Positions 18,740-31,363 are shown, counted from the first letter of the stretch. The stretch: 32,531 bases of DNA from Gammaproteobacteria bacterium (GCA_022826305.1 JAJDVC010000199.1:1-32531), one strand, 5' to 3'. The notes: generated from the letters alone by a model not told the origin. Program-made: numbers and translations.

Positions 18740-18913
18740 ACCGGCAACGGCGGCGTGAGGGGCTTGCATCCGGCAGGTCTGCATCCAGAAGGACAGGCAT
18801 ATCGGTTAGCCAGCATCCCGCAGGGCCAGAATTGCACAAGAAATTCTGACTACATAAGCAATTGAGGAGGTTTGAAAACTTTCCCCCCTGCGATCAACCT
18901 GCAACCGGTACGC
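18740..18913. repeat. Dispersed direct repeat, copy 2 (~170 bp)
   Basis: Homologous to 14403-14573, same orientation, diverged centrally. Confidence 0.85.
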
Positions 18914-18959
18914 TGAAGCGCATCCGTGTCTACAACAGAAGAGGATTGACCTTCTACGG

Positions 18960-18990
18960 CTGTAGGCATATGGTTGGCATATGCCTACAG
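18960..18990. promoter_or_regulatory. Perfect 13-bp inverted repeat overlapping the vapB start codon
   Basis: CTGTAGGCATATG-GTTGG-CATATGCCTACAG; the vapB ATG (18981-18983) lies in the right arm. Confidence 0.85.
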
Positions 18991-19244
18991 ATTCACAAAA
19001 CCTTTCCAGATCTGCCCGCCATGCTCGGCTGTTCCGCAATGGCCGCAATCAGGCAGTTCGCATTCCGCGAGAATTTGAACTATCAGCGGACGAGGTGATG
19101 ATCTACAAGGAAGATGGCCGTCTTGTCGTTGTGCCGATCAAGCGGTCCCCAACCCTAGCCGAGGTTTTGTCGCGGCTTACCCCCCTTGAAGAAAACTTCC
19201 CAGACATGGCAGATCCGCCAGTCGCACTGGAAGATTTCCTCTGA
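18981..19244 (+). CDS. vapB: VapB-type antitoxin (AbrB/MazE-like DNA-binding)
   Basis: ARLFRNGRNQAVRIPREFELSADEVMIYKEDGRLVVVPI. Confidence 0.88.
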   Translation: MPTDSQNLSRSARHARLFRNGRNQAVRIPREFELSADEVMIYKEDGRLVVVPIKRSPTLAEVLSRLTPLEENFPDMADPPVALEDFL

Positions 19245-19245
19245 C

Positions 19246-19650
19246 GTGGTACAACTGCAATACATGCTGGATACTAACGTTGTATCCGATCTGGTACGCC
19301 AGCCCGGTGGATCCATCGCGCAACGGGCTACCGCTCTTGAACCAGGAAGTGTTGCTGTCAGCATTATCGTCGCATCCGAGCTTCGATACGGTGCGAAACG
19401 CCGCGGGTCCATGCGCCTGACAAAACAGCTCGATGCTGTGCTCTCGGCCATTGAGACCGTCCCTCTAGGGGAGCCCGCAGACAGGCATTACGGCTTGATC
19501 CGCAGTGAACTGGAGCGAATCGGTCTCCCGATTGGGCATAATGACCTGCTGATTGCTGCCCATGCGAGAGCACTCGGTACAACACTTGTAACGAAGAACA
19601 CCAGCGAATTCAGCCGTGTTCCGGGTCTTGAAGTTGACGATTGGGTGTAA
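19246..19650 (+). CDS. vapC: VapC PIN-domain toxin
   Basis: MLDTNVVSDLVRQPGG...VAVSIIVASELRYGAKRR...PIGHNDLLIAAHARALGTTLVTKNTSEFSRVPGL. GTG at 19246 or ATG at 19264. Confidence 0.9.
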   Translation: MVQLQYMLDTNVVSDLVRQPGGSIAQRATALEPGSVAVSIIVASELRYGAKRRGSMRLTKQLDAVLSAIETVPLGEPADRHYGLIRSELERIGLPIGHNDLLIAAHARALGTTLVTKNTSEFSRVPGLEVDDWV

Positions 19651-19754
19651 GGATTGCTCTGACCCATCTCGTGATGATGCTGACAAATCACGCAGTTGCA
19701 CAGAACCTTGAAGCTGGATAAGGATATGCTTCATGCAGTCTCCCAGCCATATCA

Positions 19755-20797
19755 ACCCGTATCTGTTTGACCCATCTTCAACTGCCGGGTTGACCGGTCA
19801 CGAAGGGTGTACGGGCATGCCCCCGGTAGCTGACAACAGCGCTGCACCGCCGCGATAGTTGTATCAACTTCTTCAAGAAGCTGGATGGTGTCACGTAGCT
19901 TTATTTCGCGCTCCGACTCCACGACGCATTTCTTCAGGATTTCGTGCACGAAGTGAATTGCAGGATCTTCCGGGAAGATTTGCCGTAAGTCATCCCCTTC
20001 CCGATCAAAGTACCGGAGAGGGAATCGAGGGCGACCGGATACCATCGCCCACAGCACCCTTGCAAGGCTGAACACGTCGAATGTTGGCTGAACATCCTTC
20101 AGAAGTTGACCGAAGCTCTACGGCGGTTGATATTCCCGGGTTCCTGCGTTTTCGAAGGTCAGCGTCAGCCTATCCTGATTCTCAAGCTTGAACGCGAGCC
20201 CACAGTCGGCCAACACGAGCCGGTCTCGGGCGCGACGAAGATGTTATCGGGCCTGATATCCCTGTGTACGACCTTCTGGCCGTGCAGCATGGCGACTGCA
20301 TCCACCACGGGTCGGAAAGCCTTGAGCGAGTTCAGTACGCGCCCCTTGTGCGTGTTCAAACGGCCAGTCAGCGTTCCTCCTTCGAGGTATTCCATCACAA
20401 ACCACTTCTCATCGAGGTTGCTGTCCAGCACCTTCACCAGTGACGGGTGATTGATCGATTGGAGTGTTGATAACTCCACCTTCATTCGGCCCAGCGTGGC
20501 TGTCTCATCGCTCCCCGCCCCCTCTTCGAGGGGCAGGAGTTCCTTGAGATCCCCCAGTGGTGCTTGGGACCCGGCCGCAATTTAACGGACTTCTTCCTCC
20601 AATTGTTCAGCGGCCATCTTGAGCCGGAGTTCTTCGGTGATGTGGGCCAACGTCGCAACGCTGGTGTGGAAGGTCCTCTGCCGATTCTCTGCGTTCGGAA
20701 CGGCCGCCGGATATCGGACCAGATAAACTCGTCCTTGCCCGCCCTGCCCGATGGATTTGACCACTTCCCACTTGCCGTACTTGGCGGAATTGATCAT
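19755..20797 (-). pseudogene. Degraded Hanks-type Ser/Thr protein kinase
   Basis: IGQGGQGRVYLVRY / NHPSLVKVLDSNLDEKWFVMEYLEGGTLTGRL / VVHRDIRPDNIFVAPETG / LADCGLAFKLENQDRLTLTFENAGTREYQPP. Broken by TAA at 20582-20584, a frameshift near 20206, and an in-frame TAG near 20120. Confidence 0.85.
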
Positions 20798-20850
20798 GCG
20801 GAAAATCTCTGCAATGCGCTGGTGCAGAGCAAGCCGCGCCGTGCACGGTG

Positions 20851-22197
20851 TCAGATATGTTCCGGAAACTCGTCGGACGCCTTCTGCATATCCACCAGTG
20901 CCTGCTTACGGAGCGCCAGCGTCTCGTGCCATTCTTGCGCCTCCCGATCCTTGACAAAACCTGCATTGGGAGCAAGTTTCCTTACAGCCCCTTCCACCTC
21001 ATCCAGAGTAACCCGAAAAAACTCCTTGCGAAGATTGGACGCATTGATTCGCCGGTCAGAAAACTCCTTGTGCAGTGCGACCTCCAGAGCCGGTGCGTCT
21101 TCCGAGTAAATAATCGCATGCGTGTCGAACTTGAAGGGAACACTGGCGTCACCCAGCTCCCGAACGCGATCATCTGGATCCAGCCTTCGGGTCAGACCAA
21201 TCTTCACCACATCGCCACCGAACGAGCCGATGTTCGAGACAATGTAGACGTAGCCGGACCGGGTCATCTGCGCCATCGCACGCGCACGTGAGCTCCTGGC
21301 CTGGGCTGCGGCCAGCTGTGTTTCCAATTCTGCGATGCGGCTCATATCAACGCCAGCCTGATTTCTAGCCTCGTTGAGGAGGCCAGCAAACTTTCGTTCT
21401 TCTCGTTGAGCGGCCTCAGCTTCCGCGAGCAGCTTTTTCTCCTCGTGTTCAGCACGTGCCAGTTCCGCGCGTTCGTCTTTCTCAATCTTGAGGCGCTCCC
21501 GGTATTCGTGTGTCAGGTACAGTTCCTCAAGTTTCAGGACCACGTAGTCCTCGTGGATGACCAAATTCATGGAGGCGTTGGCATTGTTGATCTGTTTGGC
21601 TGCATCGAGAATACGTTTTTCCATGGCGATGACGTTGTTCCATCGCGTATTGGCGATCGCTGCCTCACATTCGTTGTTGAAAGCTCTCATGGTGAGGCGG
21701 GTTTGCCTGTTGACCATGGTCTGTCCTTTGGAGCGACTGCCGTCGACCGCCCAGTCGGTAGGGCAAGTCGTAGCTTCCTTTGACGAGACCATCGCCTTCT
21801 GACGCTCTCGAACGAGTTTGATGCTCTCCTTGTAAGCATCACTGTCTCCGAAGTCGAAATGCGGTTCATAGACTCCCAGTTCTGCGAAAGAGATGCGTTC
21901 GTCGTAGATTGCGACCTGCTGTTCAAGTTTTTTCAACGTGGAGCGCTTCTCGGCGTACTGTGCCCGCACCTCATCTGTTTCTTTCCGCCCCTGTTCGGCA
22001 GACGACCGAAGTCGGTCCATTTCCGACTCGATGGAGATAATGGGCGCATACTTGTGCTTTAGTGCCTCGATTTCTCGTTCCTGATTCCTGATTGCCTTCC
22101 TGGAGGCCTTGGCCCGCTTTCTCGCTACCAGCCAAAGGACAAGAAGGACGGGCGGGAGAATGAACCAGACAAGCAAGGCGATGGTGGACGGGGTCAC
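20851..22197 (-). CDS. DUF4041 protein with C-terminal T5orf172/GIY-YIG-like nuclease domain and N-terminal TM helix
   Basis: N-terminal ALLVWFILPPVLLVLWLVARKR; coiled-coil centre; GYVYIVSNIGSFGGDVVKIGLTRRLDPDDRVRELGDASVPFKFDTHAIIYSEDAPALEVALHKEF. Confidence 0.85.
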   Translation of the reverse strand: MTPSTIALLVWFILPPVLLVLWLVARKRAKASRKAIRNQEREIEALKHKYAPIISIESEMDRLRSSAEQGRKETDEVRAQYAEKRSTLKKLEQQVAIYDERISFAELGVYEPHFDFGDSDAYKESIKLVRERQKAMVSSKEATTCPTDWAVDGSRSKGQTMVNRQTRLTMRAFNNECEAAIANTRWNNVIAMEKRILDAAKQINNANASMNLVIHEDYVVLKLEELYLTHEYRERLKIEKDERAELARAEHEEKKLLAEAEAAQREERKFAGLLNEARNQAGVDMSRIAELETQLAAAQARSSRARAMAQMTRSGYVYIVSNIGSFGGDVVKIGLTRRLDPDDRVRELGDASVPFKFDTHAIIYSEDAPALEVALHKEFSDRRINASNLRKEFFRVTLDEVEGAVRKLAPNAGFVKDREAQEWHETLALRKQALVDMQKASDEFPEHI

Positions 22198-22389
22198 CGG
22201 GGGCTACCCATAGCGCGCATATGCTCGAATTCGCTGATCGTGCCTCTCAAGGCAGGAAAAGGTGGGATGAGGGCCGGAAGCCCGGATCAGACCAAGAAGA
22301 ACCGAGGCCATCTGTATGGACAGATGTACATGCACTTCATTCATAAGCACATATAAGCTCTTTCCTACCAATACGTTATGAGAAAGGCT

Positions 22390-22480
22390 TGGCGGAGAGA
22401 GAGGGATTCGAACCCTCGATACGCTGTTAACGTATACTCCCTTAGCAGGGGAGCGCCTTCAGCCACTCGGCCATCTCTCC
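22390..22480 (-). tRNA. serX: tRNA-Ser(GCU), CCA encoded
   Basis: Reverse strand GGAGAGATGGCCGAGTGGCTGAAGGCGCTCCCCTGCTAAGGGAGTATACGTTAACAGCGTATCGAGGGTTCGAATCCCTCTCTCTCCGCCA; long variable arm, anticodon GCT. Confidence 0.95.
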
Positions 22481-22534
22481 TATTCCAGCAGGACTGACAG
22501 TCGATCAACTGATCACGGGCATGCCCGGTGGAAA

Positions 22535-22807
22535 TCACACGTTGTGCGGATCGTCCTCTTCGTCTTCCGGGTCATAATCATATTCGGAGTCGGAGTCGGC
22601 ATCAATCGAGTTGCTCCCTTCATGGCTTGCAACGGTATCTCCAGTCTCGTTCCTGATCCGGTGATAAATTTCCTCCCGGTGAACCGGCACCTCCTTGGGC
22701 GCATTGATACCTATCCTCACCTGCGTTCCGCGCACACCCAGCACGGTCAGCCTGACATCATCTCCGATGTAAACGGATTCACCGACACGACGTGTAAGTA
22801 TTAACAT
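22535..22807 (-). CDS. csrA: Carbon storage regulator CsrA with acidic C-terminal extension
   Basis: [51 protein letters not shown] then ...[24 protein letters not shown]. Confidence 0.95.
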   Translation of the reverse strand: MLILTRRVGESVYIGDDVRLTVLGVRGTQVRIGINAPKEVPVHREEIYHRIRNETGDTVASHEGSNSIDADSDSEYDYDPEDEEDDPHNV

Positions 22808-22927
22808 GTTGCTACCCTCCCACCGATTATAATGAACAGACCGACGACTGTCGTTCTTCATCCTTGCGAACGTCTACCGTTTCGCAACAACCCTGTCAAC
22901 CTGTCTTTCATCTTCCGTATCAGCCCC

Positions 22928-24157
22928 TTACTCTATTCCGGCAGCGACATGAAGCTCAAACGCATTATGCAACGCACGGACTGCAAGTTCCAGATACTCC
23001 CTGTCTATGGTAACAGAAATCTTGATTTCTGAAGTAGAAATTATCTGAATGTTGATGCCCTTCTCCGACAGGGCACGAAACATGGTTGTCGCAATCCCGG
23101 CATGAGATCGCATGCCGACGCCCACAACGGAGATTTTCGCCAGGCTCGAATCACCGACCACCGTTTCGGCATCAAGCTCCCTCACCACCGGCTCCAGCAG
23201 GGCCAGCGTCCGCTCCAGGTCATCCTGATTGATCGTGAAGGTCAGGTCAGTCAGGGAATCAGTCCCGACATTCTGGACAATCATGTCGACATTGATATGG
23301 GCCTCGGAAACCGGGTTGAGAATACTGTAGGCAATGCCCGGGCGGTCCGGAACACCGCGAATCGTGACCTTGGCCTCGTTGTCGACAGAGGTAATACCGG
23401 AAATCAATGGTCTTTCCATACTCGAATCCTCACAAGATATGAGCGTCCCGACTCCATCCTCGAACGAGGACAGAACCCGGAACGCAACGTCGTATTTGCT
23501 GGCAAATTCCACCGCACGTATCTGCATGACGCGGGCGCCTGCACCGGACAGCTCCAGCATCTCCTCGAATGTCAGGTAGTCAATGCGGCGCGCATTTTCC
23601 ACGATCCGGGGATCAGCCGTATATACTCCGTCCACATCGGTGAATATCCGGCACTCGTCGGCCTTCAGCGCCGCCGCCATGGCAACAGCGGTTGTATCCG
23701 TACCGCCCCGCCCCAGGGTAGTGATGGCGTTTTCGCTGTCGATACCCTGGAATCCGGCAATCACCACAACCTTGCCGGCCTCCAGGTCCGCCATGACCCG
23801 TTCGCCCGATATGTCTTCTATCCTGGCCTTGCCATGAATCGAGTCGGTCTTGATGGGAACCTGGAAACCCGCATAGGAGCGGGCAGGCACACCCAGTTCG
23901 TGCAGTGCCAGTGACATCAGGGCGATCGTCACCTGCTCTCCGGTCGAGACCAGCGTGTCGACCTCGCGGGCAGAAGGACGGGGGCTGATTTCGCCGGCGA
24001 GACCAAGGAGCCGATTGGTCTCCCCGCTCATTGCCGAAACCACCACGACCATCCGGTTCCCTTCCTGCCAGCTGGCCTGTACGCGCCGTGCGATCTTCCT
24101 GATGCGTTCGACAGAACCGACGGATGTGCCGCCGTACTTCTCCACTATCAGTGCCAC
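22928..24157 (-). CDS. lysC: Aspartate kinase
   Basis: MALIVEKYGGTSVGSVERIRKIA...GRGGTDTTAVAMAAAL...two ACT domains. Confidence 0.95.
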   Translation of the reverse strand: MALIVEKYGGTSVGSVERIRKIARRVQASWQEGNRMVVVVSAMSGETNRLLGLAGEISPRPSAREVDTLVSTGEQVTIALMSLALHELGVPARSYAGFQVPIKTDSIHGKARIEDISGERVMADLEAGKVVVIAGFQGIDSENAITTLGRGGTDTTAVAMAAALKADECRIFTDVDGVYTADPRIVENARRIDYLTFEEMLELSGAGARVMQIRAVEFASKYDVAFRVLSSFEDGVGTLISCEDSSMERPLISGITSVDNEAKVTIRGVPDRPGIAYSILNPVSEAHINVDMIVQNVGTDSLTDLTFTINQDDLERTLALLEPVVRELDAETVVGDSSLAKISVVGVGMRSHAGIATTMFRALSEKGINIQIISTSEIKISVTIDREYLELAVRALHNAFELHVAAGIE

Positions 24158-24201
24158 AGGTGGACTCCGATGACCAGGCTTTCAGGCATTGCAAGACAGT
24201 C

Positions 24202-26853
<2,652 letters not shown>

Positions 26854-26859
26854 GCCGTC

Positions 26860-27339
26860 TTACCCGTAAAACAGCCTCCTGTACTGTTCGGTCTCCGAAT
26901 CCCTGAAGCCGCGCTGTTTCAGAAAACGGATCTGTTTCATCCACCCTCCGGGGTCGGCCGGAATTCCCGAACCGAATTTGCGGGTTCGTATCTCTTCTAC
27001 CCGTTCCCGCCACAAGCTCTCGTAAGGTTCCATCACGCGTTCGATTGTCTGTACGGCTATATGGTGTCGTTTCAGTTCAACAAGGATCCTGAGCGGTCCC
27101 TTGCCGGCATTGTATCGCGAACGGCACAATGATTCTGCGAACCGGTCATCGGAGAGGGCCCCCTGATCGAGCAGGGATTGCACCACCTGATCACACAGCC
27201 CGGGAGAGGCCCTGTCCTGCAGCTTCCGCCTGATCTCATGGACGCTGTATTCCCGCCTTGACAGCCACGTGCAGGACTGCTCCAGCAACGCGGCCGCATC
27301 ATCCGGCGATCGCCTGACTCCCAAACCGCGTCGTGTCAC
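26860..27339 (-). CDS. recX: Regulatory protein RecX
   Basis: SRREYSVHEIRRKLQDRAS...LLDQGALSDDRFAESLCRSRYNAGKGPLRILVELKRHHI; between recA and alaS. Confidence 0.92.
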   Translation of the reverse strand: MTRRGLGVRRSPDDAAALLEQSCTWLSRREYSVHEIRRKLQDRASPGLCDQVVQSLLDQGALSDDRFAESLCRSRYNAGKGPLRILVELKRHHIAVQTIERVMEPYESLWRERVEEIRTRKFGSGIPADPGGWMKQIRFLKQRGFRDSETEQYRRLFYG

Positions 27340-27355
27340 ATCCGTTCAGAACGAA

Positions 27356-28396
27356 TCAGGCATCTTCCGCCTGTGCCGCATCCCTGCCTCCGGAACCGGC
27401 AAGAGGCGGTATGGACTTTCTTTCGCGGATAATCCGCTCTATCTCCTCCGCCATGCCGGAGTTTTCCATGAGAAAGGCCCGGACGTTGTCCCGTCCTTGT
27501 CCAATCCGGTCATCGCCATAGCTGTACCAGGCGCCGGACTTGTCGATGATTCCCAGGTTCACGCCCAGATCGATCAGTTCACCCTCCTTGGAAATGCCCT
27601 CGTTATACAGGATATCGAATTCGGTTTGCCTGAAAGGAGGCGCCAGCTTGTTCTTGACCACCTTGATCCGGGTCTGGTTGCCGAGCACCTCGTCACCCTT
27701 CCTGATGGCCCCGATCCGCCGGATATCCAGCCGTACCGAGGCATAGAACTTCAAGGCATTGCCACCAGTCGTCGTTTCCGGATTGCCGAACATCACACCG
27801 ATCTTCATCCGGATCTGGTTGATGAAAATGACCATGGTGTTCGACCGCTTGATATTGGCAGTCAGCTTGCGCAACGCCTGGGACATCAGTCTCGCCTGCA
27901 ACCCGACATGGCTGTCACCCATGTCACCCTCGATTTCCGCCTTGGGCGTCAGGGCCGCGACAGAGTCGATCACGATGACATCGACGGCCGCCGAACGGAC
28001 CAGCATGTCGGCAATCTCCAGGGCCTGCTCCCCGGTATCGGGCTGGGAAACCAGCAGTTCATCAATATTGACGCCGATCCGCTCTGCATAGGAAGGATCA
28101 AGCGCATGTTCGGCATCGATGAATGCAGCCGTCCCGCCGCTTTTCTGCGCTTCGGCGATTACCGAAAGGGTCATGGTCGTCTTGCCGGACGATTCCGGGC
28201 CATAGATCTCGATCACCCGGCCCCGTGGCAAACCGCCGATCCCGAGTGCAATATCCAGCCCCAGCGACCCGGTTGAGTAGCTCTGGATATCCTCCGCCAC
28301 ATCGGAATCTCCGAGTCGCATGACCGAACCCTTTCCGAACTGGCGATCGATCTGACCCAGTGCGGCGTCTAGCGCCTTTCTCCTGTTTTCATCCAT
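27356..28396 (-). CDS. recA: Recombinase RecA
   Basis: [30 protein letters not shown]...[26 protein letters not shown]...[13 protein letters not shown]. Confidence 0.98.
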   Translation of the reverse strand: MDENRRKALDAALGQIDRQFGKGSVMRLGDSDVAEDIQSYSTGSLGLDIALGIGGLPRGRVIEIYGPESSGKTTMTLSVIAEAQKSGGTAAFIDAEHALDPSYAERIGVNIDELLVSQPDTGEQALEIADMLVRSAAVDVIVIDSVAALTPKAEIEGDMGDSHVGLQARLMSQALRKLTANIKRSNTMVIFINQIRMKIGVMFGNPETTTGGNALKFYASVRLDIRRIGAIRKGDEVLGNQTRIKVVKNKLAPPFRQTEFDILYNEGISKEGELIDLGVNLGIIDKSGAWYSYGDDRIGQGRDNVRAFLMENSGMAEEIERIIRERKSIPPLAGSGGRDAAQAEDA

Positions 28397-28537
28397 ATCG
28401 TTTCTCTTTCTGACATCGTTCAACCAGCCGGAACAGGAACGAACCTGCGGCCCTTTCCGGAACGGGGAACGGATTATCCCACATGCGTCACCAATGAACC
28501 AGCATCATCCGTACGCCCTCGTGCCGGGGCCTGCAAT

Positions 28538-29047
28538 TCACCCGCGCAGATCGGCAGGCCGGACAAGCTCCCGCAAGGCAACCGCTCCCGTGCTGCCGGA
28601 GTCCATGTCCAGAACAGCGATTGCAGCTGTCGTCATCAGCTTGCCACAGGCACTGGACCGGGCATGCGGACAAAAGTGCAGGAGCAAGTCATCCAGGGTC
28701 GGATTGTGTCCAACCAGCATCAATCGATCATACTCCCCGAATCCCCCGTCAATCATGTCCAGAACAGAACCCCGGGACGCCAGGTACAGTGACCGGGTAC
28801 AGCGTATCTTGGGGTCATGCCCCTTCCAGCCGGGCGTCGTGCTCGCCAGTTCAAGCGTCTCTGTCGTTCTGCCGGCATCGGAACACAGGACAAGATCCGG
28901 CAGGTAACCGGAATCCGCCAGCCATTGCCCCATGATTGGAGCATCCCTTCTTCCCCGGTGGTTCAATGGCCTCTCGTGATCCGTCGGTGTGCCGCTGTAC
29001 CAGTCGGACTTGGCATGGCGGAACAGGATCAGTTGCTTGTGTAACAC
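28538..29047 (-). CDS. sixA: SixA-like phosphohistidine phosphatase
   Basis: KQLILFRHAKSDWYSGTPTDHERPLNHRGRRDAPIMGQWL...LMLVGHNPTLDDL; RHG histidine phosphatase motif. Confidence 0.85.
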   Translation of the reverse strand: MLHKQLILFRHAKSDWYSGTPTDHERPLNHRGRRDAPIMGQWLADSGYLPDLVLCSDAGRTTETLELASTTPGWKGHDPKIRCTRSLYLASRGSVLDMIDGGFGEYDRLMLVGHNPTLDDLLLHFCPHARSSACGKLMTTAAIAVLDMDSGSTGAVALRELVRPADLRG

Positions 29048-29103
29048 GGCATGTGATGTCCGGGTAGAATACACTTCGATTCTAAACCATCTGCAGCCAG
29101 CTC

Positions 29104-29937
29104 GTGACATTCAGGACAAGGCCTCCGAAACCCCCACCACCCGGCACGCTGGCCAGCAGGGCCGACAAGCACCGATGCTACGAAATCTCCGTGCAGGACC
29201 CGGTTGCCGAAATCGACATGATCGACATGACTTACAGGGTGTTGCGGGGGAAAACGGCAACCGTGCTGCGGGAAGATTTCTGTGGTACCGCCAACACGAG
29301 TTGCGAATGGGTGAGAAGGCGCACGGACAACCGTGCGGTGAGCATCGATATCGACCCGGAGGTTCTGGAATGGGCCAGAAGAAACAACGTGGCCCGACTC
29401 CGTTCCTCCCAGCGCGAACGCATCGACATCTGGAAGACCGACGTCATGGATTTCCGCCACGGCAAGGCCGATGTCATCCTTGCCATGAACTTCAGCTACC
29501 AGTTGTTCAAGACCCGTGCCGAACTCGGAACCTATTTCTCCAGGGCCCGGGAGGGTCTGGCCGATGACGGCGTACTTTTCATCGACGCATACGGTGGATA
29601 CGAATCCTGCCGCAGAAATCGTGAAAAGACCCGGCTGGAGCAGTTCACCTATTACTGGGACCAGGCGAAATTCGACCCGATGTCCGGCCACATGCTGTGC
29701 TACATCCATTTCCGGTTCCGCGACAAGTCATGGCTGAAACGTGCGTTTTCCTACTGCTGGCGACTGTATACCCTGCCTGAACTCAGGGAGATGCTGGACG
29801 AAGCCGGTTTCAGCAGGGTTACCGTCTACTGGGAAGGCACGGACGAGGAGACCGGGGAGGGAAACGGCATATTCACGCCTGCCGGGCACGGACAGGACGA
29901 TCCGGCCTGGATCGTTTACATCTCTGCGGAAAAATGA
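29104..29937 (+). CDS. Class I SAM-dependent methyltransferase
   Basis: TATVLREDFCGTANTSCEWVRRRTDNRAVSIDIDPEVLEWARRNN...DVILAMNFSYQLF. Confidence 0.85.
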   Translation: MTFRTRPPKPPPPGTLASRADKHRCYEISVQDPVAEIDMIDMTYRVLRGKTATVLREDFCGTANTSCEWVRRRTDNRAVSIDIDPEVLEWARRNNVARLRSSQRERIDIWKTDVMDFRHGKADVILAMNFSYQLFKTRAELGTYFSRAREGLADDGVLFIDAYGGYESCRRNREKTRLEQFTYYWDQAKFDPMSGHMLCYIHFRFRDKSWLKRAFSYCWRLYTLPELREMLDEAGFSRVTVYWEGTDEETGEGNGIFTPAGHGQDDPAWIVYISAEK

Positions 29938-29989
29938 CCGTCTCCGGAGAAACCCGGTACTGCATCGACCCTCTTCCGCCTCCCCGTGC

Positions 29990-31225
29990 CTATGCGGCTT
30001 CTCCGCCTCTGCCCGTACCCCTGGAGAACCTCAGCCCAAGAGCCAGCACAATCGAGGCGGCAGACAATACGGCTGACAGCAGAAATGCAAGGGAAAGATC
30101 GATTTCCCCGGCCAGTCCGGACAACAGGGCGCCGAGCGCCCCTACGCCATCCAGAATGGCGAACACCAGCCCCATGGTGGTGGATTCCGAATCTCCCGAA
30201 AACTCAACTGCAGCAGCGAGGATCACCGGACGTATTGCGGTCAGCAGGGAAGCGGCGCCAACCAGCGAGACGATGAACGGCAGAAACCCGGAAAGCAGTC
30301 CTGCGGCGCCTGCACACACGGCTGCAAGACCGACCGTTCCGATCAGCAACGCCTTGCGTCCGGCAATATCGGAAATCTTGCCGACGAAAGGCTGGCACAG
30401 GGTACCGAACACCAGCATCCCGGCAAACACGATGGAAGCGTTGAAGGTATCGAACCCGTATCGCTGCTGCAGAATGACCGGCGTCATTGACAACAACGCG
30501 TACAGGGCCATGTTGTAGCAGACCATCACGCCCACCATGCACAGTCCCCTGGATGAACTCCAGAGCCGCACCAGTTTCCTCAGGTCCGTGATCGACAGCC
30601 TCTTTCCGCATGCCGCCGGAATTCTCGGCGCTATGAACACGAACGCAAACCCCATCAGCAAGGCAGGGATGATCAGCAACTGCAAACTGGTCTGCCAGCT
30701 GAAGTATCCAAGCAGAAAGCCCATGCTCAACGGCCCCAGGATTTCCGCACCGATGCTGCCGCCCATGGCGTGAATGCCAAGCGCCTGGGCCCTTCGGCTG
30801 GGCAGGGTCTTGACCAGCACTCCGGTTGCGACCGGATGCCAGAACGCATCGCCCATGACCCCGACTGCCAGCAACAGGGTTATGGGCCAGAATCCTGGCA
30901 CGAGGGTGCTGACGAAATACCCTGCCGCAACCCACCAGAACGTGACCAGCATCAGGAGACCCTGATTCGAAACCCGGTCGGCAATTATGCCTGCCGGAAT
31001 ATAGGTAAGGCCGGCGGCAATACCGTTCACGGCCAGAATAATGCCGATTTCGGCAGGACCGAGCCCCATGCTCACCGCAACCGCAGGCGCAATGATCCAG
31101 ATCGTTCCACCGACCCAGTCATTGACCAGATGACCCAAGGTAAGCACCTCCAGCAGAAACCTGTTCCTGACAATGACTGAAGATCCGTTGGCCAGAACGG
31201 CAGGATCCGCTTCAGAGCGTGCCAT
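29990..31225 (-). CDS. MFS transporter
   Basis: 411 aa, about 12 hydrophobic helices; GIIADRVSNQGLLML, GKISDIAGRKALLIG. Confidence 0.88.
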   Translation of the reverse strand: MARSEADPAVLANGSSVIVRNRFLLEVLTLGHLVNDWVGGTIWIIAPAVAVSMGLGPAEIGIILAVNGIAAGLTYIPAGIIADRVSNQGLLMLVTFWWVAAGYFVSTLVPGFWPITLLLAVGVMGDAFWHPVATGVLVKTLPSRRAQALGIHAMGGSIGAEILGPLSMGFLLGYFSWQTSLQLLIIPALLMGFAFVFIAPRIPAACGKRLSITDLRKLVRLWSSSRGLCMVGVMVCYNMALYALLSMTPVILQQRYGFDTFNASIVFAGMLVFGTLCQPFVGKISDIAGRKALLIGTVGLAAVCAGAAGLLSGFLPFIVSLVGAASLLTAIRPVILAAAVEFSGDSESTTMGLVFAILDGVGALGALLSGLAGEIDLSLAFLLSAVLSAASIVLALGLRFSRGTGRGGEAA

Positions 31226-31237
31226 GATGCATACCCG

Positions 31238-31258
31238 GCCTGATGGGGAGAATCAGGC
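31238..31258. promoter_or_regulatory. Inverted repeat GCCTGAT-N7-ATCAGGC upstream of the MFS gene
   Basis: gcctgat ggggaga atcaggc, 7-bp perfect arms. Confidence 0.35.
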
Positions 31259-31363
31259 AGTATAGCAGTTCTGCCGCCAGCGCAGTAACAGCATGTTGCT
31301 CGTGACAAATGTGTATCCACATGCCAGCAAGGCGGAAGTTTCATCAGACAGTGTCTGGGCCCT

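Noticed and set aside
14091-18837. Minus-strand ORFs 14091-14642 and 18619-18837 sharing RYACPSGCxPAGCKPLTP
   Set aside because: The similarity is explained by the duplicated ~170-bp DNA repeat, not by a conserved protein.
27269-28276. 335-aa plus-strand ORF
   Set aside because: Antisense to recX/recA; shadow ORF.
28397-28500. LexA/SOS box upstream of recA
   Set aside because: No clear CTGT-N8-ACAG motif was seen in this interval by eye.
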